DNA of 64,000 nt from Pseudomonadota bacterium. GTDB lineage: Bacteria > Desulfobacterota > Desulfovibrionia > Desulfovibrionales > Desulfovibrionaceae. A model generated the notes under the pieces. That model worked only from the letters and a program-made list of their open reading frames with translations. It did no database searches and had not been told where the DNA came from. Made by a program: the position numbers and the translations under genes. Position 1 is the first letter of the stretch; each line of letters begins with the position of its first letter. Location: positions 62,001 to 126,000 of the forward strand of contig JAEYDL010000016.1 of assembly GCA_023403845.1 (NCBI GenBank), written 5' to 3'. Positions 34,894 to 43,027 of the stretch are shown here, in pieces.

Positions 34894-35787
34894 ATGCCTG
34901 CTTTTGGAGAACTCGTCATTATTGTCACGCCGCGCGGCAAGCGCAGCCTGCGTCGCGTGGAAGAAAAACAGGATATGCATACTCAAGACGGCGTCCTGCT
35001 GATGTCCGACGTCGCAGCCGCCTCCTACGGTACCGAAGTCCTTACTTCGCAGGGGGTCCCCTACCGCCTGATGCGTCCCACGCTGAACGACCTCGTCAAG
35101 GGAGTAAAGCGGCAGACCCAGATTCTTTACCCCAAGGATATCGGCTTCATCTGCATGAAACTCGGTGTCGGTCCCGGAAGAACGGTCATTGAGGCCGGAA
35201 CCGGTTCCGGCAGCCTTACCGTCGCTCTTTCCTGGTTTTCCGGTCCCACAGGACACGTTCACACATTTGAAGCCCGCGAAGAATTCCACAAACTGGCCCG
35301 ACGGAACCTTGAATGGGCGGGGGTAGGCGACAATGTCACCATGCACTGCCGGGATATCGCCGAAGGCTTCGGCGATGTGAAGGACGCGGACGCCCTTTTT
35401 CTCGACGTGAGAACGCCCTGGGACTATCTGCACCATATTCCTGCAGCTGTCCGTCCCGGCGCGGCACTGGCATTTCTGCTGCCCACAGTGGATCAGGTGG
35501 GCAAGCTCCTGCTCGGACTGGAGCAGGGTCCCTTCGACGACATCGAAGTCTGCGAAATTCTCGTCCGCTACTGGAAACCCATCGCGGACCGGCTGCGTCC
35601 CGAGGACAGAATGATCTCGCACACAGGATTCCTTATCTTCGCTCGCCATCAGGAGTGTTCCACATTGTGGGACGAATTCCGCGCCACGTCTCTGGGGACG
35701 CGCGAGCGCAAGCAGGAAGCCGCACGCAGGGAACGTCTGGGGCTGGAACCGCTCGCCGGAACTGATCCGGTGGAAAACGACGGTTAG
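34894..35787 (+). CDS. trmI: tRNA (adenine-58-N1) methyltransferase
   Basis: SAM-dependent enzyme that makes 1-methyladenosine at position 58 of the tRNA T-loop. The 297-residue protein has an N-terminal beta domain (GELVIIVTPRGKR), the SAM motif VIEAGTGSGSLTVALS (about 95-110), FEAREEF, and DALFLDVRTPWDYL as the catalytic region. A charged C-terminal tail of about 25 residues is extra. I chose ATG at 34894 after AAGGATCG because family similarity begins right there. Confidence 0.92.
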   Translation: MPAFGELVIIVTPRGKRSLRRVEEKQDMHTQDGVLLMSDVAAASYGTEVLTSQGVPYRLMRPTLNDLVKGVKRQTQILYPKDIGFICMKLGVGPGRTVIEAGTGSGSLTVALSWFSGPTGHVHTFEAREEFHKLARRNLEWAGVGDNVTMHCRDIAEGFGDVKDADALFLDVRTPWDYLHHIPAAVRPGAALAFLLPTVDQVGKLLLGLEQGPFDDIEVCEILVRYWKPIADRLRPEDRMISHTGFLIFARHQECSTLWDEFRATSLGTRERKQEAARRERLGLEPLAGTDPVENDG

Positions 35788-35874
35788 GCGACTGGCCGCC
35801 GAAGTTTTCTCTGTTGTCCGACGACGTGAAACGCCACAGGGAAAGCCGGCCTTAACGCAATATAGAACGACATC

Positions 35875-37878
35875 ATGAAAATCACGATTCAAAACATGTC
35901 CAAGGCCTTCGGAGGCCGGGATATCTTTTCCGATTTTTCGCTGGACATCGATTCCGGAGTCAGACTGTGCGTCTGCGGTCCGAACGGCTGCGGGAAATCC
36001 ACGCTGATCCGCATGCTTGCCGGAGCGGAGGCCCCTGATTCCGGCCGGGTCATCATGCCGCGCGGCTGCCGGGTCGGCTATGTCCAGCAGGATCTGGATG
36101 AAAGCGTTCTGGACGCCTCTCTCCTCACATGGGTTGTGGACGTGCTTCCGGCCTGGCACGAGTTCTGGGCGGAATGGGAAGCTGCCGTCGCCGTCCACGA
36201 TGAAAGCGCTCTTGCGCGACTGGGGGCACAACAGACGGAGCTGGAAGCTCTGTACGGCTACAATCCGGAACACAGAGCACAGGCGGTCCTCTCCGGACTC
36301 GGTTTCGGCGAGGACAAATGGCACCTTCCCATCCGTCAGCTCTCCGGCGGCTGGAGGGAACGGGCAAAACTCGCCCGCGTTCTGGTGGCCGGAGCCGACG
36401 TGCTTCTGCTCGACGAGCCAACCAACCATCTTGATATCGAAGCTGTGGAATGGCTGGAAGACTTCCTCATGGACTATAAGGGAGCACTGGTTTTCGTCGC
36501 CCACGATCGAGTTTTCATGGACAGGGTCGGTTCCCATGTCCTCTACCTCGGAGGAAGCAAACCCGTTTTCCGCAAGGCGACCTTCAGCCAGTTCGTCGTC
36601 CTGCAGGAAGAACTGGAGGAGCAGCGGGAACGGGAAGCGCAGCGGCTGAATGCGGAAATCGAACGAAAGATGGATTTCGTACGCCGTTTCGGAGCCAAGG
36701 CCACCAAGGCCCGACAGGCAGGATCCCGTCAAAAGATGGCCAAGAAGCTGGAAAAAGAACTGGAGGGGCTCCGCCCGGAAGCCAAACGAAAGGAACTCAG
36801 CTTCAAATGGCCCGAACCGCCCAAGGCGGACAAGACCATCGTGGCTGCTGCCGATCTGGCGTTCTCCTTCCCGGATGGAGTACGCCTCTGGCCATCCCTG
36901 ACCTTCAGCATCTTCCGCGGACAGCGCATCGCCCTGGTGGGGCACAACGGCTGCGGCAAGTCCACTCTGCTCAAGATACTTGCCGGACGTCTCGAACGGA
37001 CCGGCGGTTCTCTGGTCATGGGGTCGCTCGTACGCATGGGTTATTACAGTCAGCATCAGACTGAACTGCTCAATGCTTCCGGCACGGTGCTCGGAGAAAT
37101 CCGCCGCCTGTCCGACCCCCGCACAACGGAAGAGGAACTCATGAGCGTCCTGGGTCTGTTTCTGCTTGGACAAACCTATTTCGACCGGCAGGTGAGCAGT
37201 CTGTCCGGCGGCGAACGGAGCCGCCTCGTGCTTGCTTCGCTCTTTCTTGCCCGGGCCAATTTCCTCGTGCTGGACGAGCCTACGAACCATCTGGATCTGG
37301 AAAGTCGCGAAGCCCTCGTTGAAGCACTGAATGTGTACGAAGGTACCTTGCTTATGGTGGCCCATGACCGATATCTGCTCTCCGAAGTGGCCGATGAAGC
37401 ATGGGCCATGTCCGAGTCCGGCATCCATGTCTACAAGGAAGGATTTGCGGAGTACGATGCAGCCCGCCGCGCAGCTCTTGCGGCCGCCAGAAACGCAAAC
37501 GGGAAGGATGCCGAACGCAAGACGGCTCCCACGCCCGGGCGTCCGGCAGATCGGGAAGAGCTGAAACGTCTCAAACGCGAACAGGCGGAACAGCGCAATT
37601 CCCTGTACAAGGCCATCCGTCCCAGGCAGGAGGCCTATGCCAAACTGGAAGGCGACCTCGAACGCCTGTTGACCGAGCAGGCTGAAGTGGAAAGCCAGCT
37701 GGCCGATCCAGAAATCTACGCCGACGGAAGCCGAACCTCCGAATTGCTTAAACGCTTCAGCCAGATCAAGGACCAAAGTGAAGCTGTTCTGGAAAAGCTG
37801 GGAGAACTGGAAGCCGAAATCGCGGAACTGGAGGCCAGACGGGCAGCACTGTCCATGAACGTCTCTGAAGAAGAATAG
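35875..37878 (+). CDS. ABC-F family ATPase
   Basis: Soluble protein with two ABC domains and no membrane part; ABC-F proteins act on ribosomes or, in the Uup branch, on DNA and ribosome assembly. The 667 residues include Walker A GPNGCGKST (about 37) and signature LSGGWRERAKLAR in domain one, a charged linker (about 230-310), then GHNGCGKST (about 357) and LSGGERSRLVLAS in domain two. Both Walker B motifs read LLDEPTNHLD or VLDEPTNHLD. A C-terminal coiled coil (about 555-665) is like that of Uup. Antibiotic-resistance roles exist in the family but nothing here points to one. Confidence 0.9.
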   Translation: MKITIQNMSKAFGGRDIFSDFSLDIDSGVRLCVCGPNGCGKSTLIRMLAGAEAPDSGRVIMPRGCRVGYVQQDLDESVLDASLLTWVVDVLPAWHEFWAEWEAAVAVHDESALARLGAQQTELEALYGYNPEHRAQAVLSGLGFGEDKWHLPIRQLSGGWRERAKLARVLVAGADVLLLDEPTNHLDIEAVEWLEDFLMDYKGALVFVAHDRVFMDRVGSHVLYLGGSKPVFRKATFSQFVVLQEELEEQREREAQRLNAEIERKMDFVRRFGAKATKARQAGSRQKMAKKLEKELEGLRPEAKRKELSFKWPEPPKADKTIVAAADLAFSFPDGVRLWPSLTFSIFRGQRIALVGHNGCGKSTLLKILAGRLERTGGSLVMGSLVRMGYYSQHQTELLNASGTVLGEIRRLSDPRTTEEELMSVLGLFLLGQTYFDRQVSSLSGGERSRLVLASLFLARANFLVLDEPTNHLDLESREALVEALNVYEGTLLMVAHDRYLLSEVADEAWAMSESGIHVYKEGFAEYDAARRAALAAARNANGKDAERKTAPTPGRPADREELKRLKREQAEQRNSLYKAIRPRQEAYAKLEGDLERLLTEQAEVESQLADPEIYADGSRTSELLKRFSQIKDQSEAVLEKLGELEAEIAELEARRAALSMNVSEEE

Positions 37879-37920
37879 TCATCCGGCGGGGCCTCCGCCG
37901 TCCAAAAGGAGCATCATTCC

Positions 37921-38511
37921 GTGACGAGAGAAATTTCCTCACGCCGGCGAGCCAAGCTGGAAAAGGTATTGGCATGGCGCCAGAAGGATCTGACGCTGGT
38001 TCTGGCCAATATTCATGATCCGCATAATGTTTCCGCTATCTACCGGAGCGCCGATGCCTTCGGCGTAGCGGCGCTGCACCTGTACTATACGGATACGCCC
38101 TTCCCCGCTCTGGGACGCAAGAGCTCAGCATCCGCACGAAAATGGGTTGATTCCGTACGACACACGGATATCAGGGAACTATACGCTGCCCTCAAGGCCG
38201 ATGGACACCAGATTTTGGCCACCAGCTGTACCCCTGAAGCCCGGCCTCTCGGCGATTATGACTTTACGCGACCCACGGCGGTCATCATGGGTAACGAACA
38301 CAGCGGCGTGACCGAAGAGCTGAGCGCCATCGCCGACGGCGAAGTGTACATCCCCATGTACGGAATGATTCAGAGTTTCAATGTCTCCGTCGCTGCGGCC
38401 ATTATCCTCGCCGAAGCGTCACGCCAGCGTGTCGCCGCCGGGATGTACGACAAGCCGACCTATTCGGACGAAGAATACCAGCAGCGCCTCGCCCGCTGGA
38501 TTGAAAAATAA
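37921..38511 (+). CDS. TrmH-family SpoU RNA 2'-O-methyltransferase
   Basis: SPOUT-class methyltransferase that modifies ribose in tRNA or rRNA; the closest known type is TrmH, which acts on G18 of tRNA. The 196-residue product has ANIHDPHNVSAIYRSADAFG (SpoU motif 1), VIMGNEHSGVT (motif 2) and IPMYGMIQSFNVSVAAAI (motif 3, the knot). A C-terminal extension of about 35 residues follows, as in TrmH. It starts with GTG after AAAAGGAG, 42 bases after the ABC-F gene. Confidence 0.9.
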   Translation: MTREISSRRRAKLEKVLAWRQKDLTLVLANIHDPHNVSAIYRSADAFGVAALHLYYTDTPFPALGRKSSASARKWVDSVRHTDIRELYAALKADGHQILATSCTPEARPLGDYDFTRPTAVIMGNEHSGVTEELSAIADGEVYIPMYGMIQSFNVSVAAAIILAEASRQRVAAGMYDKPTYSDEEYQQRLARWIEK

Positions 38512-38622
38512 CCGTCTTCGCAGAGTCATTGACCTGCCGTTGCGAAACCGGCTATGATCGTCTCTGATTCCAGCCCGTTGAGAGACGAACATCCATCGCT
38601 TCCACGGCACGTGAGGCTTTCC

Positions 38623-39105
38623 ATGAAATACTTGTGCACGCTGATTCTTGTCGGGATGCTGTTTCTGAACGGCTGCGTCGGGCAGACCGTCCGGCATTTG
38701 CCCAGCAATGCCTGGAAGGATGAAACGACTCAAGTCATCACCATGCGCTATCTTTCCTTCCAATATCAGGTAGCACCCGCAGGCAGAGAACTTCAAATCA
38801 CGGCGGAGGCCTATCCTGATGTACTTGCATTGCCGGACTGGGCCTCGTGGTATGGAGAAATAGCGCTGAACATCTATCTTGCGGATGAAGACGGCAGGGT
38901 TCTGGCCCAACAGGAGCAGAAGCTTGGTCCCCGCCCTCTGAAACGAGAATCGGCCTTGCCGCTTGAAGCCCGGTTCGAACTTGGCACCAACCGGGATCGG
39001 CCACTGTACGTTTCGTTCGGTTACCGCCTGACTCTCATGGACATGCCGCCGGGCGCACCCTCTACGCGCAAGATTCTGGTTACGGAAAGCGCATTGGAAA
39101 AATAA
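38623..39105 (+). CDS. Predicted lipoprotein of unknown function
   Basis: I do not recognise the family. The 160-residue product has a lipoprotein signal (hydrophobic LILVGMLFLNGC with the lipobox cysteine near residue 18), so it is probably anchored in the outer or inner membrane facing the periplasm. The mature part appears beta-rich, with no motif that suggests catalysis. The ATG at 38623 follows GTGAGG; an in-frame start upstream would bury the signal. It is followed by a terminator. Confidence 0.75.
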   Translation: MKYLCTLILVGMLFLNGCVGQTVRHLPSNAWKDETTQVITMRYLSFQYQVAPAGRELQITAEAYPDVLALPDWASWYGEIALNIYLADEDGRVLAQQEQKLGPRPLKRESALPLEARFELGTNRDRPLYVSFGYRLTLMDMPPGAPSTRKILVTESALEK

Positions 39106-39131
39106 CCGCGTATACATGCGCGCCATACCGT

Positions 39132-39161
39132 AGACCGAAGAGTTCGCTCTTCGGTCTTTCT
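39132..39161 (+). terminator. Rho-independent terminator after the lipoprotein gene
   Basis: AGACCGAAGAG (39132-39142), loop TTCG, CTCTTCGGTCT (39147-39157) make a perfect 11-bp stem with a stable tetraloop, followed by TTCTG. Confidence 0.8.
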
Positions 39162-39516
39162 GTATGAACGGAATCTCAAGCAGTACAAGGAGATGGTCCG
39201 GACACCATTCTCCTCAATACTATTCACTCCCTTCCATTCACATGGCGTACATAACAGCTTGCCTGTCACACGCTTTCCCCACCATAGGAAACCTGATGAC
39301 CATATTGGGGAATCACTGCTCTCTTATATTTGTTCCATCCGGCATAATCTGGACTCTTGCCGTCCCCCATGGTGACCTCCTTTTTATTTGCTTCATTGTT
39401 GCAGTTGCCGGGCTGCAACCAGATGTTGGCAAACCAAAAGAAGTTTCCATGCCATATGTACTTTTTAAATTTTTCGGACATCCCGCCTGGCAGGAGGTTT
39501 TCTCTTCATACAAAGA
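39162..39516. other. Intergenic region between convergent transcripts
   Basis: About 350 bases between the lipoprotein terminator and the TRAP operon terminator. No gene is supported. The only structure I see is a short inverted repeat, GTTGCAG (39398-39404) with CTGCAAC (39413-39419). Confidence 0.45.
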
Positions 39517-39540
39517 GGGGCGGCCCTCAAGGACCGCCCC
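39510..39540 (-). terminator. Minus-strand terminator after dctM
   Basis: GGGGCGG (39517-39523) and CCGCCCC (39534-39540) pair around a partly paired centre. Read leftward the stem is followed by TCTTTG. It lies about 30 bases after the dctM stop. Confidence 0.65.
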
Positions 39541-39567
39541 ATTGAAACCGTATTTTTTCCCCTGTTC

Positions 39568-40848
39568 CTACATCAGGAAATTCATGGGACCGATGGATAG
39601 CTTGGGGAAAATCGTCAGTACGATGAGCACGAGGACTTCCACCAGAATAAACGGCAACAGATTTCTGACCAGAGCGGGCAGCTTGATATTGCCGATACCG
39701 CAGACCACATAGAGAACTGTACCGACGGGAGGCGTAATGACGCCGATGCCGAGGTTCAGAATGAAGATCAGACCAAAGTGGTATGGATCGATACCGGCGT
39801 CCAGAATCAACGGATAAAACACGGGAGCGAAGATAAGGACGTTTGGCGTCAGGTCCATGACCATACCGATCAGGAACAGGAACACGTTGATGAGCAGCAG
39901 CAGCGTGATCGGGGAATCCTTGAACGGCGCGAACAGCGAGATAATCTGCTGGGGAATGTCGGCCAGGGTGATGAAGTAGCCGATGGCCGTAGCCGTAGCG
40001 ACGATCATCATGACGGCGGCCGTGGTGCGTGCGGACGAGGCACTCACCCGCAGCAGATCCTTGAGGCCGATCTCACGATACCACAGCAGGCATACCAGAA
40101 TGGCATACACAGCGGCAAAGGCGCCGCCTTCCGTAGGCGTGAAGACGCCGAAACGGATACCGCCGAGCAGGAGCAAAGGCATCATGAAGGCCGGCGTAGC
40201 GTCGATGAGAATCTTTTTCTTTTCTTCCTTGGTGAACCTGATGGTTTCCTTGTAGCCGTCGATACGTACAATAAAGAACCACAGGACCATCAGGGCCAGA
40301 CCGATGCAAACACCGGGCACGAGCCCGATCATGAACAGCTTGGTGATGGACAGGCCGCTCACGCAGGAACCCAGGATGATGAAGTTCGTACTGGGCGGAA
40401 TGATCGGACCAAGAATGGCGCCGGAAGAAATGATGGCGCCAGCGCGGCCCGGCTTGTAGCCCACCTGCTTCATCATGGGCAGCAGAAGTCCGCCGAGAGC
40501 CGCAGCTTCCCCTACGGAGCTGCCCATAAGGCCAGCGAAGATGATGGAGGCCACGATGGCGGCATACCCCAGACCACCACGTACGCCGCCAATAAGCAGC
40601 TGAGCGAACTGAACGACTCGTTTGGAAAGTCCTCCCGCCGCCATGATCTCACCGGCGAACACGAAGAACGGAATAGCCATCAGAGGATAGTTGTTGGCGC
40701 CATCAAGCATGCAGGACGCAATGGTCATCGGATCCCACATGTCCGCGTGGAACATGAGGACCATCGCGCAGAGCACGAGCACCATGGCGATGGGAATACC
40801 GAAGCACAGAAAGAAAAAGAGAGATGCGAGAAAAAGAAACAATTCCAT
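39568..40848 (-). CDS. dctM: TRAP transporter large permease DctM
   Basis: Large membrane subunit of a tripartite ATP-independent periplasmic transporter, which imports organic acids using an ion gradient. The 426-residue protein has about twelve membrane helices and family stretches such as GGLSKRVVQFAQ, MGSSVGEAAALGG, GAILGPIIPPST and the C-terminal GIGVITPPVGT. Length is typical. It is the last gene of the dctP-dctQ-dctM order and starts after AGGAGAG. Substrate unknown. Confidence 0.95.
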   Translation of the reverse strand: MELFLFLASLFFFLCFGIPIAMVLVLCAMVLMFHADMWDPMTIASCMLDGANNYPLMAIPFFVFAGEIMAAGGLSKRVVQFAQLLIGGVRGGLGYAAIVASIIFAGLMGSSVGEAAALGGLLLPMMKQVGYKPGRAGAIISSGAILGPIIPPSTNFIILGSCVSGLSITKLFMIGLVPGVCIGLALMVLWFFIVRIDGYKETIRFTKEEKKKILIDATPAFMMPLLLLGGIRFGVFTPTEGGAFAAVYAILVCLLWYREIGLKDLLRVSASSARTTAAVMMIVATATAIGYFITLADIPQQIISLFAPFKDSPITLLLLINVFLFLIGMVMDLTPNVLIFAPVFYPLILDAGIDPYHFGLIFILNLGIGVITPPVGTVLYVVCGIGNIKLPALVRNLLPFILVEVLVLIVLTIFPKLSIGPMNFLM

Positions 40849-40859
40849 ACGCTCTCTCC

Positions 40860-41405
40860 TTAGTGCTGCAGTTCAGCAAGGTCGACACCCGACGTCTTCC
40901 GGAACTCGGAGGCAGGCGTGCGCACGATACGGATCAGATCGCGCAGTTGCAGAACGATGGCCGCAAGGGCCATGATGGGCAAAGTACAATTAATAAGGGC
41001 CATGTTGACATATGTGGCAACAGCATACGTATCAAGCGTCATCTGCACATAGGCGATACCGCCCTGCAACAGGACGGCCAGGGCCGCGAGGGAACACAAT
41101 ATGGCGATGATGTTCACGGTCTTGCGGCAGTTGCCTTCCAGCAGATCGACGACCATTTCCACGGCGATGTGCTTCTTGCGGTAAAACGCCTCAATGGCGC
41201 CAAAAAACGTGATGTAGATGAACAGAAAACGCGCCCATTCCTCACTCGGCGGATAACCCGAGTTGAAGCAGTAGCGTAATATGGCGTTCAGGAACACCAG
41301 GCCTATCATGCCCAGAAAGATGCAGGCGCAAAAGATCTGGAACGCAACCGCGCCAGCCTGATTAGCCTTCTGCTTGGCATTCGCAGGAGCAGGAGTTTCA
41401 CTCAT
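40860..41405 (-). CDS. dctQ: TRAP transporter small permease DctQ
   Basis: Small membrane subunit that pairs with DctM. The 181-residue product has four hydrophobic helices and the pattern NAILRYCFNSGYPPSEEWARFLFIY, of which SEEWARF is typical of DctQ (cited as a short motif). I chose ATG at 41405 with GAGG upstream; a longer frame would extend into the gap after dctP. It lies between dctP (81 bases) and dctM (11 bases). Confidence 0.92.
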   Translation of the reverse strand: MSETPAPANAKQKANQAGAVAFQIFCACIFLGMIGLVFLNAILRYCFNSGYPPSEEWARFLFIYITFFGAIEAFYRKKHIAVEMVVDLLEGNCRKTVNIIAILCSLAALAVLLQGGIAYVQMTLDTYAVATYVNMALINCTLPIMALAAIVLQLRDLIRIVRTPASEFRKTSGVDLAELQH

Positions 41406-41486
41406 ACAAACCTCAAGAGGAAACCGGAATTTCAAAGGGAAAGGGGAGTCTACACAGGATGCAGACTCCCCTCTGCTCAATAGAGC

Positions 41487-42497
41487 CTACTTAAAGCTGG
41501 CGGCCTTGTCGAAAATGGCCTGGGCGTTGGGCACGTAGGTAGTGGTGCGGGAAGGATCAGTGAACATGGTCCAGGTACGCTCGGCGGCGGCGGTCATGTG
41601 GTCCTTCATGGCCTGAGAAGGTTCGGAGATAGTGCCGCCATGAGCGGTGATCTCTTCGGCGGCCTTCTTGTCCACTTCCTGCACCAGCTTCCACACGTAG
41701 TCGGCGGCTTCGGCAGCAGCTTCATTGAACCAGGCCTTGTCCTGTTCAGGCAGGGACTGATACAGTTTTTCATTGATGAAAAGGCTGTGGATAACGAGAA
41801 TATGGCCAGTCAGAGTAATCTGCGGGCACTTTTCATAAACCTTGGTAGAGGTGATGTCGGCGAGAGGGCTGTCGCCGCCGTCGATGACGCCCTGGTCCAC
41901 GGAACTCATGACTTCGGCAAAGGGCATGGCTTGCCCGTTGATGCCGCATTCCTTGGCGAAGGTCGTGTACAGGGTGATGTTCGGCACGCGGAGCTTCAAG
42001 CCCTTGACGTCGTCGATACTCTTCACGGGATTCTTGGTATAGAAATGACGGAAACCGAGGGGGAACATGTTCAGGCAGCGCAGGCCGGATTTTTCGGTGA
42101 AACCGTCGGTCAGCAGAGCGAAGACGCCGCCGTCGATGGCCTTGCGGGCGTGATCGTAGCTGTCGTACAGCATGGGGGTTTCCATCATGGCCATGGCAGG
42201 ATGGAAGGAGGAAACCTGCGTGCCGGTGGCGCACATTTCAACAGTGCCGCGACGGGTGTCGGCGATATACTTGTCTTCCTTTCCGAGAGAGGAGTTCGGG
42301 TACACCTTCACCACGTACTTGCCGTTGGACTTCTGTTCCAGCAGTTCGCCGAACTTCTTCATTCCAAGAGTTTCAGGCTCGCCATCGGCCTTCATCCCTG
42401 CGATCTTGATGACTTTCTTGCTGGCCGCAAACCCTGGTGCCGCATTTGCTCCAAGCAGCAGACCACAAGCGACGAGTAAAGCTAGAGCACGTTTCAT
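41487..42497 (-). CDS. dctP: TRAP transporter substrate-binding protein DctP
   Basis: Periplasmic solute receptor of the transporter. The 336-residue precursor has a signal peptide (MKRALALLVACGLLLG, cut near AAPGFA) and DctP-family motifs: KYVVKVYPNSSLGKE, GLKLRVPN with the arginine that usually binds the substrate carboxylate, and FAEVMSSVDQGVIDGGDSP. C4-dicarboxylates, sugar acids or sulfonates are all possible cargo. The ATG at 42497 follows GGAGAG; upstream in-frame codons do not extend the signal sensibly. Confidence 0.93.
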   Translation of the reverse strand: MKRALALLVACGLLLGANAAPGFAASKKVIKIAGMKADGEPETLGMKKFGELLEQKSNGKYVVKVYPNSSLGKEDKYIADTRRGTVEMCATGTQVSSFHPAMAMMETPMLYDSYDHARKAIDGGVFALLTDGFTEKSGLRCLNMFPLGFRHFYTKNPVKSIDDVKGLKLRVPNITLYTTFAKECGINGQAMPFAEVMSSVDQGVIDGGDSPLADITSTKVYEKCPQITLTGHILVIHSLFINEKLYQSLPEQDKAWFNEAAAEAADYVWKLVQEVDKKAAEEITAHGGTISEPSQAMKDHMTAAAERTWTMFTDPSRTTTYVPNAQAIFDKAASFK

Positions 42498-42661
42498 ATC
42501 TCTCCACCTTGTTACAGTTCGAACAAAAGGTCCCCTGACCATATATCAACGCAAAAAGGAACACCTTTCACGTTAATATGCATATCCTGTTCGCCCGGTA
42601 TCCCCGGACTTCCAGATACATGCGGGTACAGAACGGGAACGTCGGCTCCAAATCTGCACTC

Positions 42662-42686
42662 TTTCGAAAACGACTCGTTTACGAAA
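42662..42686. promoter_or_regulatory. Palindromic operator candidate upstream of dctP
   Basis: TTTCGAAAACGA (42662-42673) and TCGTTTACGAAA (42675-42686) are inverted copies with one mismatch around a single C. It sits 165 bases before the dctP start. The symmetry and AACGA/TCGTT core suit a dimeric repressor; no regulator gene is nearby. Confidence 0.45.
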
Positions 42687-42931
42687 TTTTTTCGTTCTAT
42701 TATGTAATTCTTGTCTGAGGATGTTTCATTTTGAGTATGAACAGCATGATAATATGAAATGTTTTTATTGGGAATAGCTTTTCACCACCCAAGATCCCTT
42801 ATTGCTTTTTTTCTTTATTTTTTTGAACATAACATACTTAATTATATTATTTTATCAAAAAATAATTTTATTTTTGAATTCCGCCCTGCCAATATCCCGA
42901 CCGCCAGAATACCGCCCTCTTCATGACGCGA

Positions 42932-42968
42932 AACGGACCGATCCCATTACAGGCACCGGTCCGTTTCA
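42932..42968 (-). terminator. Stem-loop downstream of PBP1A
   Basis: GAAACGGACCG (about 42932-42942) and CGGTCCGTTTC (about 42958-42968) form an 11-bp stem 60 bases beyond the PBP1A stop. No T-run follows on either strand, so it could also protect the transcript end. Confidence 0.45.
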
Positions 42969-43027
42969 CGACAAGACACAACCAATCGCGGCAAGGATAT
43001 CTTTTCCATTGCCGAAACACTATTCCG

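Larger units (their letters stand above)
42498..43027. other. Regulatory region between the TRAP and PBP1A genes
   Basis: About 530 bases, AT-rich from 42690 to 42880, holding the TRAP promoter region, the palindrome listed separately and the end of the PBP1A transcript. No gene is supported. Confidence 0.5.

Noticed and set aside
34861..37776. A 971-codon open frame antisense to the trmI and ABC-F genes
   Set aside because: The plus strand has complete TrmI and ABC-F motifs, so this is a shadow of those genes.
39398..39419. Inverted repeat GTTGCAG/CTGCAAC between the lipoprotein and TRAP genes
   Set aside because: Only seven base pairs, in a non-promoter position between convergent transcripts; expected by chance in a window of this size.
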